From positions 36,240,297 through 36,304,296 of the forward strand of contig OZ022576.1 of NCBI GenBank assembly GCA_963669155.1: a stretch of DNA of 64,000 nucleotides, read 5' to 3'. Of the stretch, positions 10,950 to 22,595 are shown one piece after another; the stretch's first letter is position 1; every line of letters starts with the position of its first letter. Both the position numbers and the translations under genes were made by a program. Below the pieces are notes generated by a model. That model was not told where the DNA came from. It did no database searches and saw nothing but the letters and a program-made list of their open reading frames with translations. The stretch comes from Arbacia lixula (lineage: Eukaryota > Echinodermata > Echinoidea > Arbacioida > Arbaciidae).

Positions 10950-12020
10950 CCCATCAACAAAGTGCTATTACTACTTACCGGACGAACTAAACACTAAGAT
11001 CAATACGCTTAATTATGGGTTTAATCTGTTGCACCTGAATGCACGCAGCTTAAATCGTAACTTTGACTTTAATGCCATTTCAAAAGTCAGCTTGAGCTCT
11101 CTTCTGGCAAAGACATACAACAGGATGATCCTGAACCGATTAAGACCTCATTTAGAGACAAAATTAAGACAAAATCAAAGCGGTTTTAGAGAAGGTCGAT
11201 GTACTACACAACAGATCCTAGCTTTACGAAGAATTGTAGAAGGCATTAAGGATAAGAACTTACCAGCTATCAAAACCTTTATTGACTTTGCCGACGATCT
11301 CGGATACTACATCCCAAGCTCAGGAACTCCTGAACGCAGTTGAAACAGCAGCATTGAAAGTTGGATTACATATGAATGCAAAGAAAACTCAATTCATGGC
11401 ATTCAACCAATCACATGAAATTCATATCCAAAGACAAGACGGCACATTTCGTAAAGAACTTCAGGACTTCAAATATCTCGGAGCCTGGGTCCAAAACACA
11501 GAAAACGACATTAAGATCCGGAAAGCCATGGCATGGTGAGCATGTAATAAGCTCAACAACATATGGAGCTCAAAATTACCATGGAATGTTAAGAGACAAC
11601 TCTTCCAGGCTACTGTTGAAAGTGTGCTTCTGTATGGTTCAGAAGCACGGACCATTACTAACAGAACTGGCAAGTCTCTGGATGGATGTTACACCAGAAT
11701 GCTGCGAAAAGCACTTGATGTAAGTTGGAAGGCCCACATGAGTAACAAAGAGCTCTATGGTGACCTTCCCAAGATAACAACATCTATCAGAAAGAGGCGA
11801 CTACAGTTTGCAGGACATTGCAAAAGAGGGCTGGGGAAACCTGTTAGTGATTTATTAACCTGGAACCCATTACATGGCAAACGACTACCTGGACGACCCG
11901 CTAAGACATTCATCAATTAATTATATGATACTGGCATTACAACAACAGAGATGGAAGCCTGTATGCAAGAGAGGAGACTTTGGAGAGCTATGATAGGAGT
12001 TCCGTCAGCAGACGGATGAG
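10950..12020 (+). mobile_element. Non-LTR retrotransposon (LINE) relic
   Basis: The + strand has an endonuclease-start motif (LLHLNARSLNRNFD) at about 11020-11065. Reverse-transcriptase pieces follow: LAKTYNRMILNRLRP, QSGFREGRCTTQQILALRR and KTFIDF joined directly to ADDL. Then come TTSQAQELLNAVETAALKVG and LHMNAKKTQFMAFN, and later LYGSEARTITN, YTRMLRKALDVSWK and KRRLQFAGHCKRG. The catalytic palm between motif A (IDF) and motif C (ADD) is deleted and the frame breaks several times. The clade is not assigned. The endonuclease start and the RT may come from different LINEs. Confidence 0.8.
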
Positions 12021-12059
12021 TGAATGAGTGAGTGATATGTATGCCAAAGGTCTGCGAAT

Positions 12060-12800
12060 AAAGTATGTACTATACACTATTTTACAATATCAACAGATAT
12101 GTTGTCATATCCGGGACTTTTACCGTTACGAAAACTTTTGATAATTTGAATTACTTCTGGTTTGGGTACATGCTTAAGATATAAAGAAGTATTGAAAGCG
12201 TTATAGCATAACATTAGAGAAATGTAAATTGGTTGGTGGTAAAGAGTTCGACAAATTGTGCCCTACGTTCACAAAGAAGTCATTAAACACATTAGCGATG
12301 CAGTATGGATTATGTATTTCAGTACCATTGTGAATGATTGGGCCAGTTCGAGTTGGGCATGCTTACCTTAAAGTTCATTTAGGAATTGCCAAGTCTTACT
12401 CAGATTATTTTGTAATTTATCAAACCTATCATGAAAATTCTTTCCCTCGGGAGAACCAATACGTGTATTGAGTTTATTGCAATATTTTTTAGTATTTAGT
12501 TTCGTTTTCCTCAGTGTATAAGAATGCATGTGAAAAACATGTTTTGTTTTGTTTTGGTTTGGTTTTATTAAGTTTAAAATGGCATTATTTATCCATGGCT
12601 TTTGGACGGCGGATAGAACATACAGGTTTTAAAGGCATATGCAAATCATATATAGATGAGAAACGTTTTACGAAATAATTATATGCTTCATTTGCGTCAT
12701 TAGTTTCAGAGACATCGGACCAATCAATGTGGCTTAAATCATGAAGAAACGATTCGATAGCGGTAGGAGTTACCTTACGTCGAAATGTTTTGGACTTGAT
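12060..12800 (-). mobile_element. Antisense LINE fragment (EN-RT linker and RT start)
   Basis: The - strand reads LSHIDWSDVSETNDANEAYN, then DLHMPLKPVCSIRRPK in the linker. Near 12075-12135 it reads NGKSPGYDNISVDIVK, the KSPGxDNI motif that opens the RT domain. Many stops lie between these pieces. It runs opposite to the LINE at 10950-12020 and in the same direction as the fragment at 8640-8880. Confidence 0.7.
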
Positions 12801-12948
12801 CGATTTTCGAATTTTGTAACAGATTTCTCTGTTATTTGGAAAATCGGAAAGTGATCGCTGGCGTCAGACAAATAATTCCTGAAGAACTAGGGTCATTAAA
12901 GGCGTTAGTAAATATATTACCAATCAAGGTTGCACACTCTTTTCTTAC

Positions 12949-13116
12949 ACGTACGAGTTCGAAAAGGCTTTCGTCTTGGAGCTGGTCATCGTCAGTTTTC
13001 AGCTCGAGGTTGTCGGAGGTGACCGTTGTGTTGAGTTCCAGAAGGAAGAAACTGTCCAGGTTTTCCAACATATTGAAGACATCGGACGACGAGGACGACA
13101 GACGAGCACGTGGACC
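12949..13116 (-). CDS. Candidate exon, unknown function
   Basis: A 168-nt block on the - strand is open and bounded by a good acceptor (CTACCGCAG, 13117-13125) and a donor (GTAAGAAAAG, reading down from 12948). The exon would be phase 0 with 56 codons: GPRARLSSSSSDVFNML, ENLDSFFLLELNTTVTSDNL, ELKTDDDQLQDESLFELVR. Its codons are more GC-rich than the flanks (for example TCGTCCTCGTCGTCC). A diverged copy lies 1.07 kb away at 14057-14182. I do not recognise the family. No neighbouring exons were found, so it could be an isolated relic. Confidence 0.35.
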
Positions 13117-13567
13117 CTGCGGTAGATGGAGTGATATTAAAACACTTGCGATTGGAACTGAACGATCTCGTGGTGGCATAGCATGATATTTGACACTGCC
13201 GGGCGTCATTAACCCTGACGAATAGACTGTTATTTCCCGGCGAGATAAAGGAAAAGGTGACTATGTAGAGCTTTCGGGAGGGGGGGGGGAGGTTTCAGGT
13301 CATGGCAATGTCTCATCAAAAGTAAAATATTTTGAATCCATTTATATCAAAGCGGTACTTGCTTGATCTCAAATGCTGTTCGACAGCAAGTGCAAGTGCA
13401 TTTCTACGGCATTTCTACGGCTAACCCATATCAGTCGGTTTCGTTTGGGGGCGGCCGAATAATGACCACAACGAATGTACTGCTGCCGGTTTTCATTCAT
13501 GCCAATGAAAAACTAACAGTAATCCCATTAGTAAGCCTGTCACGGGAATATTAATCGGGTCATATGA

Positions 13568-13571
13568 CAGA

Positions 13572-13606
<35 letters not shown>

Positions 13607-13626
13607 AAAGAGAGAGAGAGAGAAAA

Positions 13627-13664
<38 letters not shown>

Positions 13665-13893
13665 CAGAGAGAGAAGGGGAGGGTAGATGGGGAACGAGAG
13701 ATAGAGATAGATATACGCAGGTGTATAAGAGAGAGAGAGACAGAGATAGAGACAGATATACGCAGGTGTATAAGAGAGAGAGAGAGAGAGATTGAAAAGA
13801 AAGGGAGATAAAGTGGGAGACAGATAAAGAAAAGGAGAATGACAAAAGAGAGAGAAAGAAAGAAGGGAATGAGAGAGAGAGAGAGAGAGAGAG
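13568..13893. repeat. (GA)n-rich microsatellite, unit 1
   Basis: About 325 bp of GA-rich sequence interrupted by a duplicated block of about 50 bp (AGATATACGCAGGTGTATAA at about 13710 and 13755). The long Ser/Leu-rich open frames it produces on the - strand are compositional artefacts. Confidence 0.9.
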
Positions 13894-14056
13894 AACCGTG
13901 TTTCATTCGGGTGATGTCGTGGAAACATAATTAGCACAGCTCGGTTGATATGTTCAGGCGATTTATGTTGCACAAGATTATATACAAATCTGATACGAAT
14001 ATTGTCACAGTAAAGTGTGTTAAATCACGTGTAATCACAGTTACATTACATAACTC

Positions 14057-14182
14057 TTGTCGGTTTTCAGCTCCAGGTTGTCGGAGATGACCGTGGTGTT
14101 GAGTGTCAGGAGGGAGAAGCTGTCCAGGTCTCCCACCATATTGAACACGTCGGACGACGAGGAAGACAGACGAGCACGTGGA
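14057..14182 (-). pseudogene. Diverged copy of the candidate exon at 12949-13116
   Basis: The - strand reads SPRARLSSSSSDVFNMVGDL, then DSFSLLTLNTTVISDNL and ELKT. It then departs from the first copy and soon stops (TDKSYVM*). The acceptor region has changed from CCGCAG to CCGCACAG. The copies share most residues across the SSSSSDVFNM and LNTTV.SDNLELKT blocks. It is probably a truncated duplicate. Confidence 0.4.
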
Positions 14183-14261
14183 CTGTGCGGTAAATGGAGT
14201 GATATAAAAACACTTACGGAATTCAACGGATTTCGTGGTGGCATAGAATAATATTTGATTT

Positions 14262-14430
14262 GTTGTTGCCCTTAATTTTCTGGAAAATGCAAAATAAAAA
14301 TGTGATAAGAAACACAGCTTCAAGAGACAAAATAGGGAATTAAAGATATTTCTTTCCAAGTTGACAGCAGCTAAATGTCGGTGCTGTTGAAAGGCCATCA
14401 AAGCATTGTAGTGATTGTGGAATGTCGTAA
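14262..14430 (+). mobile_element. Family C internal fragment
   Basis: It shares GTGATAAGAAACACAGCTTC, GGGAATTAAAGATATT and TTTCCAAGTTGACAGCAGC with the right half of the complete family C copies at 25.4 and 31.5 kb. Neither end is present. Confidence 0.65.
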
Positions 14431-15023
14431 TGTATTCACAACTATCATCCTAACTGACGCGTTTATTACTTCCACCTGTATTTCGTGATTCAGTTTCAAG
14501 GGATGGAAGGCACATTGAATCTATTAGTTGTTGCTAATTATTAATATTACGGCACAAGAGAGTATAGAATGGAACCAATGGGCGTAGAGGTTACATTTGT
14601 TCGTATGTGACGTCACAGTTTTGAAAGGCAGCGCGTAACATGGCGGCGCCCGTAAGTTTTCTCGGCGTATGGTTTGGCGACTGAAATTGGAAAGTAAGAC
14701 GGGCTTCGTCTGGTTCTGTCTCAACCAAAATCTGCTATTTTAGAGCCATGTTTAAGTATCATGAATGAATTTTTAAATAGAATTGACATGTTTCATGGGT
14801 AAACTTGCCCTTTAATCTAATTGGCTATTCGACAGCAAGTCCCCCCCCCCCCCCCCCCCCCATATCCGTCGGTTTCGTTTTGGGGGAGCCCGAATAATTA
14901 CATCAACGAATGTACTGCTGCTGGTTCTCATTCGTGTCAATGAAAAAATAACAGTAATCCTATAAGTTAGCCTGTCAGCGACGAGCACATCCGGACGGGA
15001 ATATTAATCTGCTCATATAGACA

Positions 15024-15066
15024 GAGGAGAGAGAGGGGGAGGGAGGGAGGGAGAGAGAGAGAGGGA

Positions 15067-15108
<42 letters not shown>

Positions 15109-15118
15109 AGAGAGAGAA
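15024..15118. repeat. (GA)n / G-rich microsatellite, unit 2
   Basis: GAGAGGGAGG-type low-complexity sequence at the position in the second duplication unit that corresponds to the GA tract at 13568-13893. No function is seen. Confidence 0.85.
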
Positions 15119-15280
15119 GGGGGTAGCTGGGGAACGAGATAGAGACAGACATACACAGGTTTATAGGGAGAGTGAGAGCGATAGGGAAAAAAAACCCTGA
15201 TATGAATATTGTCACAGTAAATTGTGTTAGATCACGTTTAATCACAGTTGCATTACATGACTTGTGTACAAGTAAAAGTG

Positions 15281-16160
15281 TCTGTCAGTCTTTGTCTCTC
15301 CAAACACGTCTTCTTTCTCCCTAACCTCATGATTAATTCAGGAGAGCTCTTGAAATATTTATTAATGCACAGAAACAATCCTTCAACATGTATTATCTTT
15401 GTCTGAATTCATGTTTTTGTCCCAACAACGGCCCTATCAGCACTTTCTCTCTTCCTCTTTCTGTTCTTCCAGATACGCAGAATAGACGTTTTCGAAATGT
15501 ATTCACGACTAACCGCCTAACTGGGTAGCAATGCGTTATTACATTGACTTGTACTTGTACATTCATACTTAATGGTGCACTTTTGATCTTATTAGTTGTT
15601 GCTACTCGGACAAACCTCGGACACGATTTGGGTTTGAACGACGTGAATAAAAATTGCATACATAACGAAAATGGTATAATTACATGACTCTCTCTTCCCC
15701 CTTCCTGATTCCTCACATACCCACGACTATTTCACCTCTCCTTTTTCTTCTGGACCATCGTCCTTTTAACTCTCGTTTGCTCACCGTATTTCCCCCTCTC
15801 TCTTTCGACATACATCTCCAAACGCACGCGCACACATTCACTCATACATGTCAGTGGTCTACCCCCCCCCCTGTCACACGCACACACACACACACATACA
15901 CACATACATACACACACACATCCTTTGCGTGCGCTCTCTCCCTCTCGCTGTATTCCTTTCTTTGCTGTCTCCCACTTTACATCCTACCCTATCCCACTCA
16001 TGTCTCTTCTTTCTCACATTCAATCCTAAACTCCTCCAGATCGCCCCCCCCCCCCCCGCACTCACACATACGCCGAGCTATACATACATCCCAATCACTG
16101 CAGTGCATAGTGATACGCACTTGTGATATATAATATTGTCAGTAATGTAAAAACATAGGT
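15281..16160. other. Repeat fragment and CA/CT-rich low complexity
   Basis: About 15481-15675 is a - strand copy of the GACCATTTTCGT-type MITE found at 16677-16891 and 63695-63951. From 15680 to 16100 the sequence is pyrimidine- and CA-rich: CACACACACATACA near 15880-15920 and a poly-C run at about 16044-16058. No gene is supported. Confidence 0.5.
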
Positions 16161-16163
16161 ATC

Positions 16164-16676
16164 ATGTTACAACATGAAATAAGGCAAATTCTCACAAGTT
16201 TTTCTAAGCGTGCTTACCATGTGCCCATAGAGAGTGGCCGTACCCTTGTAGTACAAATCGTACACAATCAAGACCAAAACGGGAAGAAAGTGTTTCCGAC
16301 GGAGTCAAACACGATTGGATTTATTGCGCCTCAAATCGAACTGAAACAAATCCGCTCAAAATACACCTCCCTCTTCAAAAATCGCAGCCGATTCAGACGT
16401 GTTGCATTAACAACTGACAACGGATGACAGTTAATAGGAGTACATCATGAATTGAGAACGATAAAAAAAAGAAAGATGATTGATGCTGCAGCAAAAATGT
16501 GGAGCGCCGAGTCTCCTTTTTGCGTGTACAAGTACTTGCAATACGAATGGTTGGCGCAACGCACTGGAATCTCCGCTGTAGCACGTAGCGCTCAACGTTG
16601 TATGGTGTACGGGGATTTAAGACACGCCCAGTCTGTGGAATGCGAAATTCTCTTAGCATTGTATAGAAAGCGAAAA
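16164..16676 (+). other. Open frames of unknown status
   Basis: Two neighbouring + frames (16164-16427, and 16452 running past 16676) have non-repetitive composition and basic segments such as NRSRFRRVALTTDNG and RTIKKRKMIDAAAKMW. No family is recognised and no splice context was found. The 3' part (from about 16640) is shared with 21718-21750, so at least that end belongs to a dispersed repeat. It may be transposon-derived. Confidence 0.2.
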
Positions 16677-16891
16677 GACCATTTTTGTTATGTACGCAGA
16701 TTTTATTCACGTCGTTCAAACAATTCGTTACTAATGGCAACTGAGGTTTGTCCGTGTAGCAACAATTAATAAGATTCAAAGTGCATTCCATCATTGAATA
16801 TGAATGGCTATAGGTAGAAGTGAATGCAGTAACACGCGTTGCTGCCCAGTTAGGGCCGGGGAAAGTCGTGAATACATAATGAAACGGTCTA
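16677..16891 (+). mobile_element. ~215-bp MITE inserted in a longer repeat
   Basis: The ends are inverted: AGACCATTTTTGTTATGTA on the left and TACATAATGAAACGGTCT on the right. The homologous sequence at 21718-21755 runs straight through without this segment (TATAGAAAG then ATAATTGTTATC), so it provides an empty site. Related copies lie at 15481-15675 and 63695-63951. Confidence 0.65.
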
Positions 16892-17700
16892 TTGTTATTT
16901 CATTTGAGGGGGAATGTTGATTTGCATATTATTACGCAACACGTTATTGTTGCTATGTTAGGTGGAAGGGAGCTTTCGGGCTAGCCTCCAGTCGCGGTCA
17001 TCACACCATACAGGCCAGTAACATATTTTGTTCTTTCCCACAAGCCTTCTATAATTACGGATATTTATAAACCCATATTTTTAGCGGGTAAAACAGATCA
17101 TTTCTGTACAAATGACTGATATGGTTAGGTAAAAATATGGGTTGACCCGGGAGTTAATTTCTTTCTTTGCTCGATCGTCTTAACGGGATCAAATAGGAAT
17201 TTCTGAGCATTTTCCTTACTAGGTTCTCAAGGTCCATTATTTTGCGCGCTTATGTAAGAAAAATCGTATCGTTATCAAGTTGAATGATAACTCAATTTCT
17301 AAAATTCAATATTACTCTGGTTATCGTTTCACAATTATAATTATAAAGGAAATTCACACGTGATCAGTCAGTGTAATCGATACGACCAAGATCTCAAATA
17401 TTGATGTTTCATGAATATGCAAGAATTCCACATGTTATACATGAGAGCAATGTTCTTCAGAAATTTGACGATTACTCATATAGTCTTAATAATTCATATC
17501 AACATGCAAGCTAGCGTATCTAAGTTCATGGCAGGTTATGTTAGACGCCAGTTGTTGCTTTATATGTCTTCAATGTGTCGATCATTATTTTTGTTGAGAA
17601 TGATTTGTTGTTGAGGTGTCGGTGACCGTACTCTCCCTAGTGTAAAATATGTATTAAACAAATTGATTACAAGTATAACGAACAATGTTGTTTGTGTGAA
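16892..17700 (+). repeat. ~0.8-kb dispersed repeat, copy 1
   Basis: It aligns colinearly with 21752-22595. Shared words include ATTTGAGGGGGAA, GTTGATTTGCAT, ACACCATACAGGCCA, CACACGTGATC and TGTCGGTGACCG. The 3' end is followed by a poly-C run at 17720-17735. No coding capacity or TIR was identified. Confidence 0.7.
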
Positions 17701-18042
17701 GAAAGGAGACTGAAATGAGACCCCCCCCCCCCCCCTTCCCCGGCCCAGCTACTTCTTGAGGAAAAATATGTCCCCTCCACCTTCGGGGAGCGATTTCCGC
17801 CCATGAGATGACAGACGACAGTGCAGGCGGACGCATTGTTTTATTTATAAACGAAACGCTAGCGTTCCAGCCGGTGCGGTGAAATTGGCTGAAAGGAGAA
17901 ATTGTTGCCGGTCAACGGATCATCAGCGTACTTTAGAGAACTTCATTTCCCTTCGTGGTGTGTGCTGTTGTTATTGTATACGACAGGTGGATACATTCAT
18001 TGTATGGGTAATGATTTTACCGTATCCTAGTTAGAACCAATT

Positions 18043-18690
18043 ATGTTTAAGCACATCGAGTGCCAGCAACCGTTTGGGGAAATATCCTCACCCCACATGG
18101 AGTGCCAGCAACCGTTTAATTAATGCAGATTCATTGTACGCTCCTTCTTATTACAAACTAATGCTTTACAAAGATATTCTTTTTGATCTCCTATGTTCAA
18201 AGCCGCCGATTTTCTGGATGATTTTTGCCTGGATTTGCCATATAAAGAAAATCGGATGCCCAGAAGAATTTGGGGAAATATCCTCACCACATCTGCTTGC
18301 GCAGTTGTGACATGTAATACCTACGATGCATCGATAAACAATCAATCGAGGAATATTGTTACAATATGGCACAAAAAGCTCTAGACGAGATATCAAGTTG
18401 CAGTACAAAAGTTTAAATTTCACATGATGTTCCATTAAAAGATTCCATGAAACGTTACTTTCAGATATTTTCCTTTCAGACAGAAAACCTGAAAAACGTG
18501 CCCAGCTGCCCCGAAGCTAGTATTTTCATTTCAAAAAGGATTAAACATCGTGTTCTCATTAACTATATAACAAGCTCTTAGTGACAGCATTAATAGTTCA
18601 GCAATGAAAGTTAACATGTACAAATGCAGGTAATCGTGACGCAATCACGGCTGCACCAAATTGTTGAGAACAGCTGCTGGCGGCTCCGAA
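18043..18690 (+). mobile_element. Family A element, second partial copy
   Basis: It begins ATGTTTAAGCACATCGAG and contains an internal duplication of about 55 bp, with GTGCCAGCAACCGTTT present at 18060 and 18102. It then follows the family A sequence (TTAATTAATGCAGATTCATTG, GGGGAAATATCCTCACCAC) to the CAGCTGCTGGCGG end. No insertion of family C is present. Confidence 0.65.
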
Positions 18691-18799
18691 GCTGGTAGAA
18701 ATAATTTCTGCGAGCTGTATCTCCAGCTCGCCTAGTACCTCCTAAACCAGCGGCATAGCTCGATATTTTGACGTAATTGTTCACTTTTGTGGCACTCAA

Positions 18800-19290
18800 T
18801 GACAGCCATATCACATTGATTCAAGGTAGAAAAGGGCGAATTACACAAAGTGGAAGAAGTGCTCTACCACAAAGAAAAATCCTGTCCCTCAATACATTAG
18901 TTATTTTGCGTACTTACTCATTTAATATCCTTCCATCTTGACAACCTCTAAACTCCATTCATCTTTGCTGCAACTTCTTTGAAAGCAACCTCTTTGAAAA
19001 TAACCCCTTTTCCGTGATATCCACATCACAGTAATTCAAGGTAGAAAAACGCCAATTACGTATTGTCAAGCTAAACCCGAATATAAAAGTTAATCCTGTC
19101 CGGCAATATATTATTTATGTTGCATTATTACTCATTTATAATCCTTCCATAGTGACAACTCTTGATATACATTCATATTCGCCGCATTTTCTATAAAAGT
19201 CGCCCCTTTTCCATGACATCCACATCACAGTAATTCAAGGTAGAAAAACGCCAATTACGTATTGTCAAGCTAAACTCGAACATAAAAATT
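18800..19290 (+). repeat. Tandem array, three units of ~200 bp
   Basis: The core ATTCAAGGTAGAAAA recurs at about 18821, 19036 and 19236. Each is followed by the CGCCAATTACGTATTGTC-type block and preceded by CCCCTTTTCCGTGATATCC-type sequence. Units 2 and 3 are most alike. Confidence 0.7.
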
Positions 19291-20590
19291 ATCCAGACCT
19301 GTTCCACAGCTGGGATGAGTGGCACGGTGCCAAGAACCTTAAATATCTACATATAATATTGTCATTTATCCTCTTGAAGTTGTTTTAAAGTACAATGGAA
19401 AATGAACATGTTTTGTCTCAATTACTACGACATATACTCCCCTTCCGAATTGATACTCAAATAAAAGGAGAGTTTCAGTTGGAACGCTCATTGATATTGG
19501 CTATTTAAAGTTGATAAAATGCAATTGTGATGGCATGTTTCAATTCATGTCCGTGGAATGTATTACTTTTATTAGGTGGTCTGGCGTGCGCCGACAGATC
19601 ACCTTCTGATTTCGTTAGAATTTTCTCTCTTTATTATTTATTTTTATTCCCTGCCCCCACTTTTTTAAGGCAGCTATATCTCAACAATGCACATGCCATG
19701 TTTTATCGTATTTTGACCATGTATAGGTATACATGTAGGTATACATGTCATGACATGATCGTAACGTCATTTACGAGTGATTTAATGAAAATCTAATTAG
19801 TGGTATATCTCTAGAACTGATTGTCCATAGCTAATGAAAATTGAAGTGCATAAAATTAATAATAAAGCAATCAATCTGAATGAATAAAAACTCACGCGTA
19901 CGTTAGTGCAATAACGCGCGGGTGCGTCAAAGTTGAAAGTCTGACCGTGCGTCAATACGTTTTTGTGTGCAAATATTGCAAACAACACGACTATCTTCAT
20001 TCGGCCATACCTCTTCAGAATGGCTAGTGACCCCCATTTTTTTTTTAATATTCTGAAAGATTATGAAATGTAAATTTGATTTCAGGTGTCATTGTACCAT
20101 GAAATCCATCGTGATGTTATTATATTGCCATATGAAAATGAAACATGACTTTTCATGTATGACGTCATAATGTTTTTACCCGTTTTTGCGTATCTCAGTA
20201 CTCCTTAATCAATTTTCTCCCAAATTTTAGTATGTTGTGCCTAAGACATTGTTCTATGGTAGCGTTGCCTTCATTTTTCACTTTCAAGGTGTAAATTTGA
20301 TTGTAGGCATTAATGTAAAAATCGGACGTTTGTACGTGTAATGTCAATGGGAGGGTCGTATAATTAAAATCATGAAATGACATGACGATCATTTAGGAGC
20401 TGTATCTCGCCTATGTTTTAACCTTTTACTCTCAAATTGTCTTTTATTGTAACTGATTGTAGTAGCTTTACGGGCAGTGGTCTTCATTTTTGTCAGATGT
20501 CGGGATCATAACAAAATTTCAGCTTGAATATCGATTTCTGAATCATTCTTGCCCCTGCTGTGCATTACGTGTTAAGTGAATGGGAAGATG
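19291..20590. other. Intergenic, nothing recognised
   Basis: AT-rich sequence with no recognised exon, RNA gene or clear repeat. A TGACGTCA-like site (TGACGTCAT) occurs near 20160 but has no context. Confidence 0.4.
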
Positions 20591-20592
20591 AG

Positions 20593-20660
20593 TGGATGAA
20601 ATGGTTAAGGGGCCGTCTTAAGAACAAATGACCCTGGTTCGATTCCTGGTACGTGCGGGC
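20593..20660 (+). repeat. tRNA-Leu-like SINE head
   Basis: AAATGGTTAAGGGG resembles the A box and D arm of a tRNA-Leu, followed by CTTAAGA in the position of a Leu(UAA) anticodon loop. The B box is GGTTCGATTCC. Stems are incomplete and no acceptor pairing is visible. It is therefore probably a tRNA-derived SINE remnant rather than a tRNA gene. Confidence 0.45.
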
Positions 20661-20775
20661 AAGGTCAGTCAGAAGAAATGTTGGTACTCACTACTGCCTC
20701 TCAAAATGCATGTATTCCTCTGTCCTTTGGAATGTCCACACATATGCTCATAACAAACGATTAACAGTAACCATT

Positions 20776-20798
20776 ATTATTATCCTTATTATTATTAT

Positions 20799-20848
<50 letters not shown>

Positions 20849-20965
20849 TGATTATTATCATTATTATTATCATTATTATATCACATGACTAATCCCCTAT
20901 AGATACATATGCATATAACCTTAATCATATCCTTATCCTATCCTATATCCTATCCTAATCCTATC
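20776..20965 (+). repeat. Trinucleotide (ATT/AGT) and TATCC microsatellites
   Basis: ATT repeats pass into about 15 AGT units (20800-20848) and back to ATT. A TATCCTATCC-type tract follows at 20930-20975. The poly-Ser frame seen here is an artefact. Confidence 0.9.
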
Positions 20966-20975
20966 ATATCCTCTC

Positions 20976-21751
20976 GTACTCCTGTCTCCTCAGTAGAAAC
21001 CTCAATGGTCTCCAATACACGGACTATAGACGAGCCAGCCTGTATACCACTAGCTAAAATTGTGTTGTGATGATAACTGATGCGTTATGTTGAATGACAA
21101 TGTAGTTAAAAGTGATATGCACTGCGAGAAAGTTTTCACAGAAACATCGCATGTTAGTAAATACGTGGACATAGATGCTCATGAGGTGGAATTAATATAC
21201 GTTGTCTTAAATCTTATACTTAAATTTTTGGTTGCACTTTGATATTGATTTAGGTATATTGAGTAGTCAAATGTAGTCTTTACAGATGAGGAATTTAAAA
21301 TGATGGACATTTTTCTTTCTACAACCTAATTTAATCCAATACTGATTAGCCTGTGCACATGTTTAGCTCTATATTGGGTGGAAAAGATATCTCTTACCCA
21401 AGGCAGAGGCTATTCTTTATCTATGTTGGAAAAACAACGCTTTTCGTTGCTTTTCGTTTCGTCATCACTCTATCTGCCCCTCTCGATGATTTACCGATGA
21501 TCTCTCTCCCTCCCTTTTCTTTCCATCTTGCTCTCACCCAGTCAAATACCACGGACATTCCCTCCGACAGCTAGTGGATTTTCAAACGAGATTTCATGAG
21601 CTTATCTTGTGCATATCATCTCGACAGTCATGTTTTGCTGTTTGCCACTATTACTCGTCAGCAAATATTTTGTCCACGTAAGTTCGTTGCACCCACGTAC
21701 TACATACACTCTCTTTGGAATGCAAAATTCTCTTAGCATTGTATAGAAAGA
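20976..21751. other. Intergenic, nothing recognised
   Basis: No gene is recognised. Only the last ~35 bp (ATTCTCTTAGCATTGTATAG) is shared with 16640-16676 and belongs to the following dispersed repeat. Confidence 0.4.
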
Positions 21752-22595
21752 TAATTGTTATCTCATTTGAGGGGGAACGTTGATTTGCATGTGATCACGC
21801 AACAAGTTATTGTTGCTACTTGAGGTGGAAGGGAGCTAGCTTGCGGGTTAGCTTTCATTCGCGGTCACCACACCATACAGGCCACGAGCATATTTTCCTT
21901 CCCCGCAACCTTTTTATGATCACAGAGGTTTACAAACTCCTTTTCTTATGGGGTCAAACAGTTATTTTCTGTTCAGATGACGGATAGGGTTAGTATACCT
22001 TATAGGTTGACATTGGAGCTAATTTCTTGGTCCGCTCAAGCGCCTTAACGGGGTCAGATAGGAACTTCAGAGAATTTTCCTTGCTAGGTTTAGCTCTGTT
22101 TTCGCCTATCTCAAGATCCATGATTCTGCCTGTTTTGCAAGGAAAATCGTTCATTTACCAAGACTGAATGGCAACTTAATTTCTAAAATATTCATTAAAT
22201 CAATATTATGATGGTTATCGTATCACAATTCTAATTACAAAGGAATTCACACGTGATCGGTCAGTGCATTTGATATACGACCAAAGCCTTATATATCGGT
22301 GTTTCTTGAATACGCAAGAATTACACATGTATACATGAGAGTAATGTTCTTCAGAACGTGTAATTTTACGATTACTAGTCTCAGTAATTCATGTCAGTAT
22401 GCCAGCTAGAGTACGCTGAAGACGCCAGCTGTTGTTTTGTATGTCTTCGAGATGTCATTATTTATGTTGAGAATAATTTGTTGTAGAGGTGTCGGTGACC
22501 GCACGCTCTCAAGTGTAAAACAGTTATTAAACAAATTGATTACAAATATAACAAACAATGTTGTTTGCCTTTGTTTATGTGTGGAGATAGGTGAC
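21752..22595 (+). repeat. ~0.8-kb dispersed repeat, copy 2
   Basis: Homologous to 16892-17700 over its length, with scattered substitutions and small indels. It lacks the MITE that sits at the left end of copy 1. Confidence 0.7.

Larger units (their letters stand above)
12949..15260. repeat. Tandem segmental duplication, two units of ~1.1-1.3 kb
   Basis: Unit 1 (about 12949-14040) and unit 2 (about 14041-15260) contain the same landmarks in the same order. These are the candidate exon (12949-13116 and 14057-14182) and the GTTCGACAGCAAGT / TCGGTTTCGTTT / GAATGTACTGCTGC block (13375-13550 and 14828-15005). A GA microsatellite (13568-13893 and 15024-15118) and the GAATATTGTCACAGTAAA block (13990-14050 and 15200-15258) complete the set. 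Unit 2 also holds a family C fragment and extra sequence at 14262-14820. Divergence is moderate. Confidence 0.75.

Noticed and set aside
13493-13973. Long Ser/Leu-rich open frames on the - strand
   Set aside because: They are translations of the GA microsatellite in all frames and have no start, splice or domain evidence.
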